DNA of 11,581 nucleotides, taken from contig DFKU01000085.1 of the NCBI GenBank assembly GCA_002373615.1, positions 1 through 11,581 on the forward strand. Reading direction: 5' to 3'. This document shows, piece after piece, positions 1-5,603 of the stretch (positions within the stretch are counted from its first letter, which is position 1; each line of letters begins with the position of its first letter). Made by a program: the position numbers and the translations under genes. The DNA comes from Alphaproteobacteria bacterium UBA3637. Its GTDB lineage: Bacteria > Pseudomonadota > Alphaproteobacteria > CAAHEQ01 > UBA3637. Below the pieces are notes generated by a model that made no database searches, was not told where the DNA came from, and saw only the letters and a list, made by a program, of their open reading frames with translations.

Positions 1-82
1 CTCGCAATGACAATGAGGGGGTGAAGCGACCACACATCTCTGTCATCCTTGGGGCAGCATCAGTTGAACCCGAGGATCCAGC
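1..82. repeat. Dispersed palindromic repeat, left copy
   Basis: Bases 1-11 are the complement of GTCATTGCGAG, a core found in dispersed palindromic repeats of many bacteria. GTCATCC at 42-48 begins a second unit. ATCCTTGGG at 45-53 pairs with CCCGAGGAT at 69-77, allowing one G-T pair, to form a hairpin. Bases 67-82 recur in inverted orientation as a perfect 16-bp match at 11566-11581. The element lies inside the small minus-strand ORF. That it is a mobile or REP-like element is inferred from resemblance; its genomic copy number cannot be seen here. Confidence 0.55.
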
Positions 83-115
83 AGCTTTTAATTCCTTATT
101 GAATAATTTGTCCAT
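1..115 (-). CDS. Small ORF of unknown function, open at the left edge, carrying a repeat in frame
   Basis: This is a minus-strand ORF starting with ATG at 115, with a clear Shine-Dalgarno AAGGAG at 123-128 and 7 nt spacing. It reads 38 codons without a stop to the window edge. It begins MDKLFNKELKAAGSSG and then passes through a GTCAT-type repeat, where the peptide is low in recognisable character. No domain is recognised. The start is well supported by the ribosome binding site and by the promoter and structured RNA upstream (146-368). The downstream part may be repeat DNA that happens to be open rather than a functional protein. A similar arrangement at 11470-11581 reads the same repeat in the same frame (AGSSG). 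Confidence 0.4.
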   Translation of the reverse strand, partial: MDKLFNKELKAAGSSGSTDAAPRMTEMCGRFTPSLSLR

Positions 116-140
116 TTTTTATCTCCTTTTTAAAGTTAAA

Positions 141-164
141 CAAAGACTCACTGTTTCAGTGAGT
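141..164 (-). terminator. Terminator-like hairpin before the small ORF (possible attenuator)
   Basis: The minus strand carries ACTCACTG-AAA-CAGTGAGT, a perfect 8-bp stem, followed by C-TTT-G-TTT. The T tract is imperfect, so termination may be partial. The 5' arm overlaps the closing helix of the upstream structured RNA by three bases. Confidence 0.45.
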
Positions 165-338
165 GGATGTTCATAACTATGCAGTAAGTAGATAGTCTTA
201 CCTATTCAGGCAGACGCCTCTATTCGGTAAGCATCCACCCTATTTATTGGTGAATGCCCAACCAGGGAAATTTTTCCCTTTGTCCATACTGCATGGGCTA
301 TGAACCCCACTGTCTGAATGGACAATTCAGACGCCTCC
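146..338 (-). ncRNA. Structured leader or ncRNA, riboswitch-like, family not recognised
   Basis: On the minus strand, starting just after a strong promoter, the RNA folds extensively. A 5' hairpin has an 8-bp stem (325-332 with 312-319) and a 5-nt loop. A long-range closing helix has three perfect blocks: 307-311 with 162-166, 299-305 with 169-175, and 287-294 with 179-186, 20 bp in all. Inside lie a hairpin at 264-279 (7 bp) and one at 229-259 (11 bp including G-U pairs). One pair in the latter is U-G only on the minus strand, which supports this orientation. The 5' hairpin loop region can also pair with TGGACAA at 280-286, a possible pseudoknot. The closing helix shares ACT (162-164) with a later hairpin at 146-164 that is followed by CTTTGTTT, so the two are mutually exclusive. 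It does not match 6S, tmRNA, RNase P, SRP RNA or riboswitch consensus sequences that I know. Function unknown. Confidence 0.65.
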
Positions 339-368
339 ATTATACTCAGATTCTATTTTAAAATGCAA
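339..368 (-). promoter_or_regulatory. Sigma70-type promoter for the structured RNA
   Basis: The minus strand shows TTGCAT at 363-368, an 18-bp spacer, and TATAAT at 339-344. Transcription would begin near 332-333, at the start of the folded RNA. Confidence 0.65.
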
Positions 369-400
369 GAAAAAAATAAAAGCCCCAATTTTCGGGGCTT
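367..400 (-). terminator. Rho-independent terminator after gpsA
   Basis: AAGCCCC (380-386) pairs with GGGGCTT (394-400). On the minus strand the stem is followed by a T-rich tract, TTTATTTTTTT. It lies immediately downstream of the gpsA stop and slightly overlaps the -35 box of the next promoter. Confidence 0.8.
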
Positions 401-407
401 TCTATCA

Positions 408-1373
408 TTAAAATTCTTGTTTATTTCCACGTTGGAACAATTGTGAAATTTGCGCTCTGGGCTCAGCCCCTTCATACACCACTTGGTACAGCGCTGAGCA
501 AATCGGTAAATCCAACTTATCGCGCAGTTCATACACCGCTTTTAGGGTGGCAACCCCTTCGGCGAGTTTTGCAAACTTTTCACCTTTCACCAACCCTTCA
601 CCATAGGCACGGTTATGACTGTGGGGTGAAAAAAGTGTTGCTTCATAATCCCCCAAATGTGCCAACCCATAGGCACTTTTGGGATTGCCCCCAAAATACC
701 CGATTAAGCGCCCGACTTCCACAGGGGCACGCGCCATCAAAGCGCCCTTTAATCCGCCCCAGCCAAGGCCATCCAATACGCCAGCTGCCACACCAATCAC
801 ATTTTTTAATGCAGCCCCGACTTCATTCCCCGCCAAATCGTTGCCGTAATAAGTGCGAATCAAAGAACTGTTCATAAAATCAGCAATAGCATGTGTTAAT
901 TCCTCTTTTTCCGAATCAATGACAACACAGCTGGGGATGCTCTTCAAATAATCCTGCACATGTCCCGGGCCCAATAACACAGCCACATCTGCCTCTTGCT
1001 TGATTTCTTCGTGGAAAATTTGACTCATGCGAAGGCTCGTTCCTTCTTCCAAGCCTTTCATGGCCAATAAAAAAGTCTTTCCTTTTAAATCATAGGTATT
1101 CAGTTGCTTACATAATCCCCGAAATCCCTGGCATCCGATGGATACAATAATAAAGTCATTTTTTAAACATTCATTCATATCCGTGGTGTATTTCACGTGA
1201 TCCGGCATCGTTAAATAGCCGTTGTTGCCTGTTGCCACCAAGGATTGATAGGCAGGATCCTCGGGCACCCCTAAAAACAACACGTCTGCTTTTTTATAGG
1301 TTGCAAAGTAATACCCTAAAAAGCCACCCCAACGCCCACAACCAATGACTGATACAGAATTAAAATTTGTCAT
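408..1373 (-). CDS. gpsA: Glycerol-3-phosphate dehydrogenase [NAD(P)+]
   Basis: This enzyme interconverts dihydroxyacetone phosphate and sn-glycerol 3-phosphate, supplying the backbone for phospholipid synthesis in the cytoplasm. At 321 aa it is close to the family's usual 325-340. The N-terminal Rossmann motif is GCGRWG (11-16). The MKGLEEGT segment (105-112) carries the family lysine K106. GNEVGAALKNVIGVAAG (182-198) contains the expected catalytic lysine K190, and SHNRAYGEGL near 252 matches the conserved SRN...G signature. The usual GPSFA motif is changed to GPGHV (135-139), a mild divergence. The start at 1373 is supported by a strong AAAGGAGG ribosome binding site. The gene appears to be a single transcription unit ending at the terminator at 367-400. 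The assignment is secure. Confidence 0.93.
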   Translation of the reverse strand: MTNFNSVSVIGCGRWGGFLGYYFATYKKADVLFLGVPEDPAYQSLVATGNNGYLTMPDHVKYTTDMNECLKNDFIIVSIGCQGFRGLCKQLNTYDLKGKTFLLAMKGLEEGTSLRMSQIFHEEIKQEADVAVLLGPGHVQDYLKSIPSCVVIDSEKEELTHAIADFMNSSLIRTYYGNDLAGNEVGAALKNVIGVAAGVLDGLGWGGLKGALMARAPVEVGRLIGYFGGNPKSAYGLAHLGDYEATLFSPHSHNRAYGEGLVKGEKFAKLAEGVATLKAVYELRDKLDLPICSALYQVVYEGAEPRAQISQLFQRGNKQEF

Positions 1374-1397
1374 AAGACCTCCTTTGTTTAAGTTTGA

Positions 1398-1426
1398 AGC
1401 CTAGCAAATTTCCCTTTAAAATGCAA
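1398..1426 (-). promoter_or_regulatory. Possible gpsA promoter
   Basis: The minus strand has TTGCAT at 1421-1426, 17 bp, and a weak TAGGCT at 1398-1403. The -35 and the flanking TTTAAA resemble the promoter at 339-368. Confidence 0.3.
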
Positions 1427-1440
1427 GGCCAAAAAACTGC

Positions 1441-1469
1441 TTGACTATTGTCAGAAAATATATCAATAT
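1441..1469 (+). promoter_or_regulatory. Possible promoter of the prepilin-like gene
   Basis: TTGACT at 1441-1446 is followed by AT-rich DNA. With a 17-bp spacer the -10 would be CAATAT (1464-1469), a weak match. The -35 is convincing but the -10 is not. Confidence 0.35.
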
Positions 1470-1492
1470 GAAAGAAAAAGGGGGAAAATAAT

Positions 1493-2896
1493 ATGAGTGA
1501 TAAAGAAAATTCTGGTCGTTCAATTTGGGAGTTAATTGCAGTCCTGGCGGTGATAGGATTATTTTTTATTACGGTGGTAAAATCCTATAATAAAGCGGTT
1601 ACAAAGGCAAAAGCTGATGCTCAAGAAAGGCAAATAGCAACATTGGCTAAAGAAGCCCAAATTAAAATGCTAGGGAATACTTCTTTAACTCCCGTAACAG
1701 TGAAAGCGGATGATACGGAATACATGATAGGAAAGGGGAAAGAAGGGCCGGCAAAGGATTATTTTGGCGTCAAGGTCAAAACGACCGATAAAGCTCTTTG
1801 TGAAGAATTAACGGATACCACATTCTTAAGTCCTGCCCTGATAACGGTAAATGGCAAAAAAGAGGGGGAATGCCCCGGTGATATTGTTTTTTATTTTCCA
1901 AAGGCCCCATCCAATACAGCACCGTTAGCTGAAGGGGATGAATCCTTTTTTGATGAAGAAAATGGTGCTGATGATGGTTCAGATAGTTCAAATACATCAG
2001 GAGATTCAGGGAATTCAGGTACTTCAGAAGGTTCTGGTGAAACCACTCCAACCCCTAGTGATTATGATGGGGATGAAGATGGATGCACCGGGAATAATTT
2101 TACCTATTGTTCCAATGGTTCGTGTGTGTCAACGGCAGATGATTGTCCACAACCAGAAGATTTTGAAGACGATGAAGAAGGCTGTGAAAATGCGAGATTT
2201 AATTGGTGCTCAGGGGCATCTACCCCCACCTGTCAAGCCGATTGTTGCGCAGGATTTTCAGAAAATGCCTGCCAAACGGCTTGTGACACAGAAACAGGGG
2301 AAATAACGAATAAAACCAATGGAACAGTTTGTCCTGGTGGCGTCTGTGAAGCTGGGGTATGTTCAACCTGCGCTATCAACCCTGAAACGGATTGTTTAAG
2401 TAAAGCTTTGGTGGAAGGGGAATGTGCCTGTGCCCCCGCGGCGGATGAAGCGGAATGCACCAGCTGGACCAACAACGAATGTGGTCAAGGTAAATACTGT
2501 GTGTTCAACCCGTCGGGTTGTGGCGATAATGACCACGGTACAGGCACCTGCCAACCCGTCAGTTATATTGGGGATTATAGCAGTGCCACAATTGCTGGTC
2601 ATGAATATACGATGAGTATGTGTGAAAATTGTCCGGATTGGTGGAGTGCGCAGAGTTGGTGTAAAGCCCACGGTAAAACAATGGTGTCTTTATCGGATGT
2701 ACATTGCACCAGCAGCGGATGCACGGATAAATTGTGGCAAGATTTGGGTAATGCCCTGTATCAAGAAAGCGCTTGGACGACAGACATGTATGATTCCTGC
2801 TACGCGTTCGGCGTTGGCCTCGCCAATGGTGGCGTCGCCATCAACCCCGGTGGCGGTCGCCGCAGTCACTACGCCTTCGAGGTTTTGTGTGAGTAG
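1493..2896 (+). CDS. Prepilin-like, Cys-rich surface protein with C-type-lectin-like C-terminus
   Basis: The 467-aa protein starts with a type IV prepilin-like leader: SGRS then a hydrophobic helix (residues 11-29), with glycine at 8 and glutamate at 13. Cleavage after G8 would put Glu at +5, as in classical pilins. A short globular part (about 35-140) is followed by an acidic Ser/Gly/Thr/Asp linker (about 142-197). Residues 198-353 are Cys-rich, with many closely spaced cysteines likely forming disulfides outside the cytoplasm. The final domain (about 358-467) has DWWSAQSWCKAHGKTMVSL, a downstream W/C pattern and a terminal CE, resembling the C-type lectin fold. It is far larger than a normal major pilin (about 150 aa), so a minor-pilin or adhesin role is inferred. 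The start is supported by a GGGGG ribosome binding site. Codons 439-462 all end in C or T. The ligand is unknown and no pilus assembly genes are nearby. Confidence 0.75.
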   Translation: MSDKENSGRSIWELIAVLAVIGLFFITVVKSYNKAVTKAKADAQERQIATLAKEAQIKMLGNTSLTPVTVKADDTEYMIGKGKEGPAKDYFGVKVKTTDKALCEELTDTTFLSPALITVNGKKEGECPGDIVFYFPKAPSNTAPLAEGDESFFDEENGADDGSDSSNTSGDSGNSGTSEGSGETTPTPSDYDGDEDGCTGNNFTYCSNGSCVSTADDCPQPEDFEDDEEGCENARFNWCSGASTPTCQADCCAGFSENACQTACDTETGEITNKTNGTVCPGGVCEAGVCSTCAINPETDCLSKALVEGECACAPAADEAECTSWTNNECGQGKYCVFNPSGCGDNDHGTGTCQPVSYIGDYSSATIAGHEYTMSMCENCPDWWSAQSWCKAHGKTMVSLSDVHCTSSGCTDKLWQDLGNALYQESAWTTDMYDSCYAFGVGLANGGVAINPGGGRRSHYAFEVLCE

Positions 2897-2902
2897 GATT
2901 CT

Positions 2903-2974
2903 GTCATTCTGAGCGTGTGCGAAGAATCTGATAAGCCAAGTGTGACAAGATCCTTCACTAATGTTCAGGATGAC
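2903..2974. repeat. Palindromic GTCAT-type repeat after the prepilin-like gene
   Basis: Two 27-nt arms, 2903-2929 and 2948-2974, are imperfect inverted repeats (20 of 27 positions match, most differences being transitions that still pair as G-U). The outer ends are GTCAT and ATGAC. This is the layout of dispersed bacterial palindromic elements. It starts only 6 nt after the upstream stop codon. Confidence 0.7.
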
Positions 2975-2981
2975 AAAAAGT

Positions 2982-3010
2982 ATCCCCGTCTTTAATGGCG
3001 GGGATTTTTT
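2982..3010 (+). terminator. Rho-independent terminator before rpsD
   Basis: ATCCCCG (2982-2988) pairs with CGGGGAT (2999-3005), followed by a run of six T. It probably ends transcription of the prepilin-like gene just before the rpsD promoter. Confidence 0.75.
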
Positions 3011-3011
3011 C

Positions 3012-3040
3012 TTGACATTCCCCTCTTTTTCTGCTATAAT
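3012..3040 (+). promoter_or_regulatory. Consensus sigma70 promoter of rpsD
   Basis: A perfect TTGACA (3012-3017), 17-bp spacer, and TATAAT (3035-3040). The resulting leader of roughly 100 nt before the rpsD ATG is long enough to hold an autoregulatory S4 site, but I did not identify one. Confidence 0.88.
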
Positions 3041-3144
3041 TCCCCCATTCCCCGAGAATGAGGAGCCTTTGGAACAAACCATCCGCTCACGCTTTTGCAA
3101 TTCGGTAAAAGACTATTGGGGCAACTTTAATAAAGGAAAATAAA

Positions 3145-3756
3145 ATGTCTAAAAGACTACAATCTAAATTTAAAATTGATCGCCGTTTAGGCGCCAACTT
3201 GTCCGGACGGGCAAAATCTTCTTTCAACAAACGCAATTATGGACCGGGTCAACATGGGGCTGATCGCAAAAAAGCCACCGACTACGGAACTCAGTTGCAC
3301 GCCAAACAAAAATTAAAGGGCGTTTATGATATTTCTGAAAAACAACTTCGGAAATATTACACCGAAGCTTTACGCTTAAAGGGTGACAGCTCTGAAAACT
3401 TGGTAGGCTTGTTGGAACGCCGTTTGGATTCGGTTGTTTATCGCATGAAATTCGCCAGCACCATCTACGCTGCACGTCAATTCGTCAGCCATGCTCACGT
3501 CACCGTGAACGGTAAAGTGGTGAATATTCCTTCCTATTTGGTGAAGGTGGGCGATGAAATCGCTGTGCGTTCCAAGGCCAAAGAAATGGCTGTTGTGATT
3601 GAAGCTTTAGCTTCCACAGAACGCAATGTGCCGGATTATATGACCGTAGATGAAAAGGAAATGAAGGGCACCTTTACACGTGTTCCTCAATTTTCCGAAA
3701 TCCCATATGCAGCTCAAATGGAGCCCAATTTGGTGGTGGAATTCTACTCTCGTTAA
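3145..3756 (+). CDS. rpsD: 30S ribosomal protein S4
   Basis: Primary 16S rRNA-binding protein that nucleates assembly of the 30S subunit body. At 203 aa it is the usual size. The N-terminus SKRLQSKFKIDRRLG and the NYGPGQHG segment (residues 31-38) are diagnostic. The S4 RNA-binding domain spans about 93-156 (RRLDSVVYRMKFASTIYAARQFVSHAHVTVNG region), and the C-terminal EFYSR is typical. No zinc-binding cysteines are present, as in many proteobacterial S4 proteins. The start has an AAAGGA ribosome binding site 7 nt upstream. The gene stands alone between its own promoter and terminator, away from the rpsM-rpsK-rpoA cluster, as in other alphaproteobacteria. Confidence 0.96.
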   Translation: MSKRLQSKFKIDRRLGANLSGRAKSSFNKRNYGPGQHGADRKKATDYGTQLHAKQKLKGVYDISEKQLRKYYTEALRLKGDSSENLVGLLERRLDSVVYRMKFASTIYAARQFVSHAHVTVNGKVVNIPSYLVKVGDEIAVRSKAKEMAVVIEALASTERNVPDYMTVDEKEMKGTFTRVPQFSEIPYAAQMEPNLVVEFYSR

Positions 3757-3773
3757 TCGGGAAGAAGTTTCAG

Positions 3774-3803
3774 AAAATCGCTCTTTACGGGGCGATTTTT
3801 TTT
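3774..3803 (+). terminator. Terminator after rpsD, overlapping the convergent gene's end
   Basis: AAAATCGC (3774-3781) pairs with GCGATTTT (3792-3799), followed by T's to 3803. On the minus strand the same stem also ends in TTTT, so it may work in both directions. The stop codon of the minus-strand gene (3785-3787) lies in the loop. Confidence 0.82.
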
Positions 3804-4411
3804 ATGTCCAAAATCAATTCAGGGATATTCCCTAAAATATTTTTCAATCGCATATAGGCCAATAACACTTCTTGATTATTTTTACCAAGACCTATCAGGC
3901 CCTTTGTTTTATTTTTGTTTTCTTTTAACCAAGCTAAAGTGCGATTCATCAATAAATTTTTGGCATTAAAGACCAAATAAATGTTTTCCGCTTGTTCCAT
4001 CCATTTTTTCTGTAATTCGGGATTTTTTCCATCCACAGCAATAACCACTTTATCATAGTTAGGATAAAGCTCTTTCAAGTCTTGTAAAAATTGGTATTGT
4101 TTTTGTACGGGCAATTCCCCCAAAAAATAATCAGCTTTTTCCTCTAAGACAGAAATTTCCTCTTTTTCTTGTAAAATTTCTGTTGCGGGAAGTTGTCCTT
4201 TTAAAACTTTTTGGGTGGTATCAGATGACTCAGATTTCCCCCTTTCCCCTAAATTGCCGTCTATCCATAAAACAGAAGTTTTCATTTGTTTTAATGATTT
4301 TGCTACTTGAAAAGAAATGGAAACAACATCAGAATCATCTGCACCGGTGATTAAAATTCTTTGTGTTGAAATCTTTTCATTCAATAGGTATTCTGGATCA
4401 ATAAAAGGCAT
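3785..4411 (-). CDS. MinD/ParA-like protein with degenerate P-loop (possible FlhG relative)
   Basis: The 208-aa protein has the outline of a MinD/ParA-family ATPase: a first strand RILITG (18-23), then helix VAKSLKQM, then SVLWIDGNLG (46-55) in place of the family's LLIDxDLG, and a Walker-B-like KVVIAVDG (121-128). The Walker A segment, normally KGGVGKT, is replaced by ADDSDVVS (24-31), with no P-loop lysine or Thr/Ser pair, so ATP binding is probably lost. Its start codon directly abuts the stop of the upstream FliF-FliG fusion (TAA then ATG), and its ribosome binding site AAGGA lies inside that gene, indicating translational coupling. FlhG, a MinD homologue, controls flagellar number in many bacteria. 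The neighbour suggests this relationship, but the sequence alone would also allow a BY-kinase-like or generic MinD relative. AT-rich. Confidence 0.55.
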   Translation of the reverse strand: MPFIDPEYLLNEKISTQRILITGADDSDVVSISFQVAKSLKQMKTSVLWIDGNLGERGKSESSDTTQKVLKGQLPATEILQEKEEISVLEEKADYFLGELPVQKQYQFLQDLKELYPNYDKVVIAVDGKNPELQKKWMEQAENIYLVFNAKNLLMNRTLAWLKENKNKTKGLIGLGKNNQEVLLAYMRLKNILGNIPELILDIKKIAP

Positions 4412-5509
4412 TTATTGTCCTTTTTTTAACAGGTGCGCCAATTTTAAAATTTTTTCTTGAGATTTTAAACTTTCTTCTTTTGTCGCAGGAGTTAATCTTG
4501 CCTCAGTCATTATTTCTTGCCACAGAGCAGGGGGAATGTTGCGCTTAAAAACTGTCTGAACACAGGGATCAAGTACTTGAATAGCTTTCACAAAATCCTT
4601 TCTATGAACATAACGCAGTATATTTTGAATATCTTCATCTTTCCAATTTAGGAACTGATGAAAAGGTGTTTTTCTTTGAGATTTAAGTATCTGGTAAATT
4701 GTTTTTTCCGCTTTTTGTAGCAGATACCTCTGAACCCCTAATTTTTCGATATAATTTAAATGAAGTGAAATTTGGTTTTTATAATAATTATCAAAAAATT
4801 CCATTAATTCTGAAGCTTTTTCGATGGATATGCTGTGTAAAATAGTCGCTGTAACTTCCGGGTTTTTTCGCTTTAATTCCTCGGCTAAATAGGGACTGGG
4901 GATTTTTTCCGCTTTTTCCCATAAAGGATTATTTGAAACAACAAATTTCATTGTTTTGCCTGTCTTTTTCCTTTCTTTTACCAGCCAGAAAATCCCCAGA
5001 ACAATGAATAAGGTAAGTATCCCTGCCAAACGCATTAAACAAATGGGTGTCAGTCCAAAAGTCCATAAGGGAACTTTGGGGAAGGGGAGCATTTCAATGC
5101 TTAAAAAATCCCCTCTTTTCGGATCATATCCGGCGGCACCCTTAATTAAGTTTTGATAGGCAGACATTTTTCCTTTGTCACGCTCATTAATCAAAACGCT
5201 GATAAATTGCTTTTCTAAAACAGGTCCTCTTTGGCGTTCAATTGTTTCTGTCAGTGTGAAAGGGTTGTATTGTTTTTGAACGATATTTTTGTTGGTAATT
5301 TCTGCCCGAACACTGGCGCGTATATTTCCTACTCCTGTGGCAGGCTCTAATAAATTAATTAACTTATTTTCTAATTGCTGTGCATATTCATATTGTAAAG
5401 CAAAGGGAGATTTTGGATAAAATCTTTGGCAAAAAAGGCCTCCGACATACATAAAACAGCATATCGCCACCGATAAAAAAAGAACTTGGAACCCCTTACT
5501 TTTCACCAT
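4412..5509 (-). CDS. Miniature FliF-FliG fusion protein
   Basis: The 365-aa protein reads as the end of FliF joined to the end of FliG. Residues 8-27 form a membrane helix. Residues about 38-143 resemble the third ring-building domain of FliF: QQLENKLINLLEPATGVGN, then AAGYDPKRGDFLSIEMLPF (125-143), the normal sequence before FliF's second membrane helix, here 157-177. After a basic linker, residues 205-240 (AEELKRKNPEVTATILHSIS...) match the FliG middle-domain repeat. Residues 283-365 match FliG C: FLNWKDEDIQNILRYV, a helix with K/D/E charges, and QEKILKLAHLLKKG at the end. FliF (usually about 550 aa) has lost its first two ring domains and its FliG-binding tail; FliG (about 330 aa) has lost its N domain. 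Expected place: inner membrane, FliG part in the cytoplasm. Start: ATG at 5509, with AAGGAG only 3 nt away; the next codon, GTG, is better spaced and may be the true start. No other flagellar gene is visible. Confidence 0.72.
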   Translation of the reverse strand: MVKSKGFQVLFLSVAICCFMYVGGLFCQRFYPKSPFALQYEYAQQLENKLINLLEPATGVGNIRASVRAEITNKNIVQKQYNPFTLTETIERQRGPVLEKQFISVLINERDKGKMSAYQNLIKGAAGYDPKRGDFLSIEMLPFPKVPLWTFGLTPICLMRLAGILTLFIVLGIFWLVKERKKTGKTMKFVVSNNPLWEKAEKIPSPYLAEELKRKNPEVTATILHSISIEKASELMEFFDNYYKNQISLHLNYIEKLGVQRYLLQKAEKTIYQILKSQRKTPFHQFLNWKDEDIQNILRYVHRKDFVKAIQVLDPCVQTVFKRNIPPALWQEIMTEARLTPATKEESLKSQEKILKLAHLLKKGQ

Positions 5510-5530
5510 TTGCTCCTTTTTGATAGGGCT

Positions 5531-5559
5531 ATTTTCGCAAGTTTTACCCCGAAAGTCAA
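5531..5559 (-). promoter_or_regulatory. Probable promoter of the FliF-FliG fusion operon
   Basis: Minus strand TTGACT (5554-5559), 17 bp, GAAAAT (5531-5536). Its -35 lies 8 bp from the -35 of the divergent birA promoter. Confidence 0.5.
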
Positions 5560-5567
5560 GAATTATT

Positions 5568-5596
5568 TTGCTTTTTAATGGAATTTGCGCTATAAT
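5568..5596 (+). promoter_or_regulatory. Promoter of birA-rnj, predicted leaderless
   Basis: TTGCTT (5568-5573), 17 bp, TATAAT (5591-5596). The birA ATG follows after 7 nt, about where transcription should start, and no Shine-Dalgarno sequence is present. Confidence 0.7.
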
Positions 5597-5603
5597 AAAA
5601 AGT

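Noticed and set aside
146..338. 6S RNA, tmRNA, RNase P RNA or a known riboswitch
   Set aside because: The length would suit 6S, but the branched hairpins do not form the single long rod with a central bubble. No tag-peptide reading frame or tRNA-like end, no RNase P core motifs and no common riboswitch consensus could be found by eye.
443..877. 144-aa plus-strand ORF
   Set aside because: Antisense shadow of gpsA, rich in His/Pro/Arg, without start signals.
2690..3100. Minus-strand ORF of 136 aa across the repeat and the end of the prepilin-like gene
   Set aside because: It is antisense to a well-supported gene, and its middle is translated palindromic repeat, a common source of false ORFs. 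No ribosome binding site or family resemblance.
3040..3144. S4 autoregulatory RNA site in the rpsD leader
   Set aside because: The leader is long enough, but I could not find a convincing conserved fold or pseudoknot.
3785..4411. BY-kinase (CpsD/Wzc-type) assignment
   Set aside because: No C-terminal tyrosine cluster, no Walker A, and no polysaccharide genes nearby; a MinD/FlhG relationship fits the neighbour better.
5520..5603. 28-residue N-terminal extension of BirA
   Set aside because: It overlaps the birA promoter, starts with TTG and does not resemble the family; the catalytic domain starts naturally at 5604.
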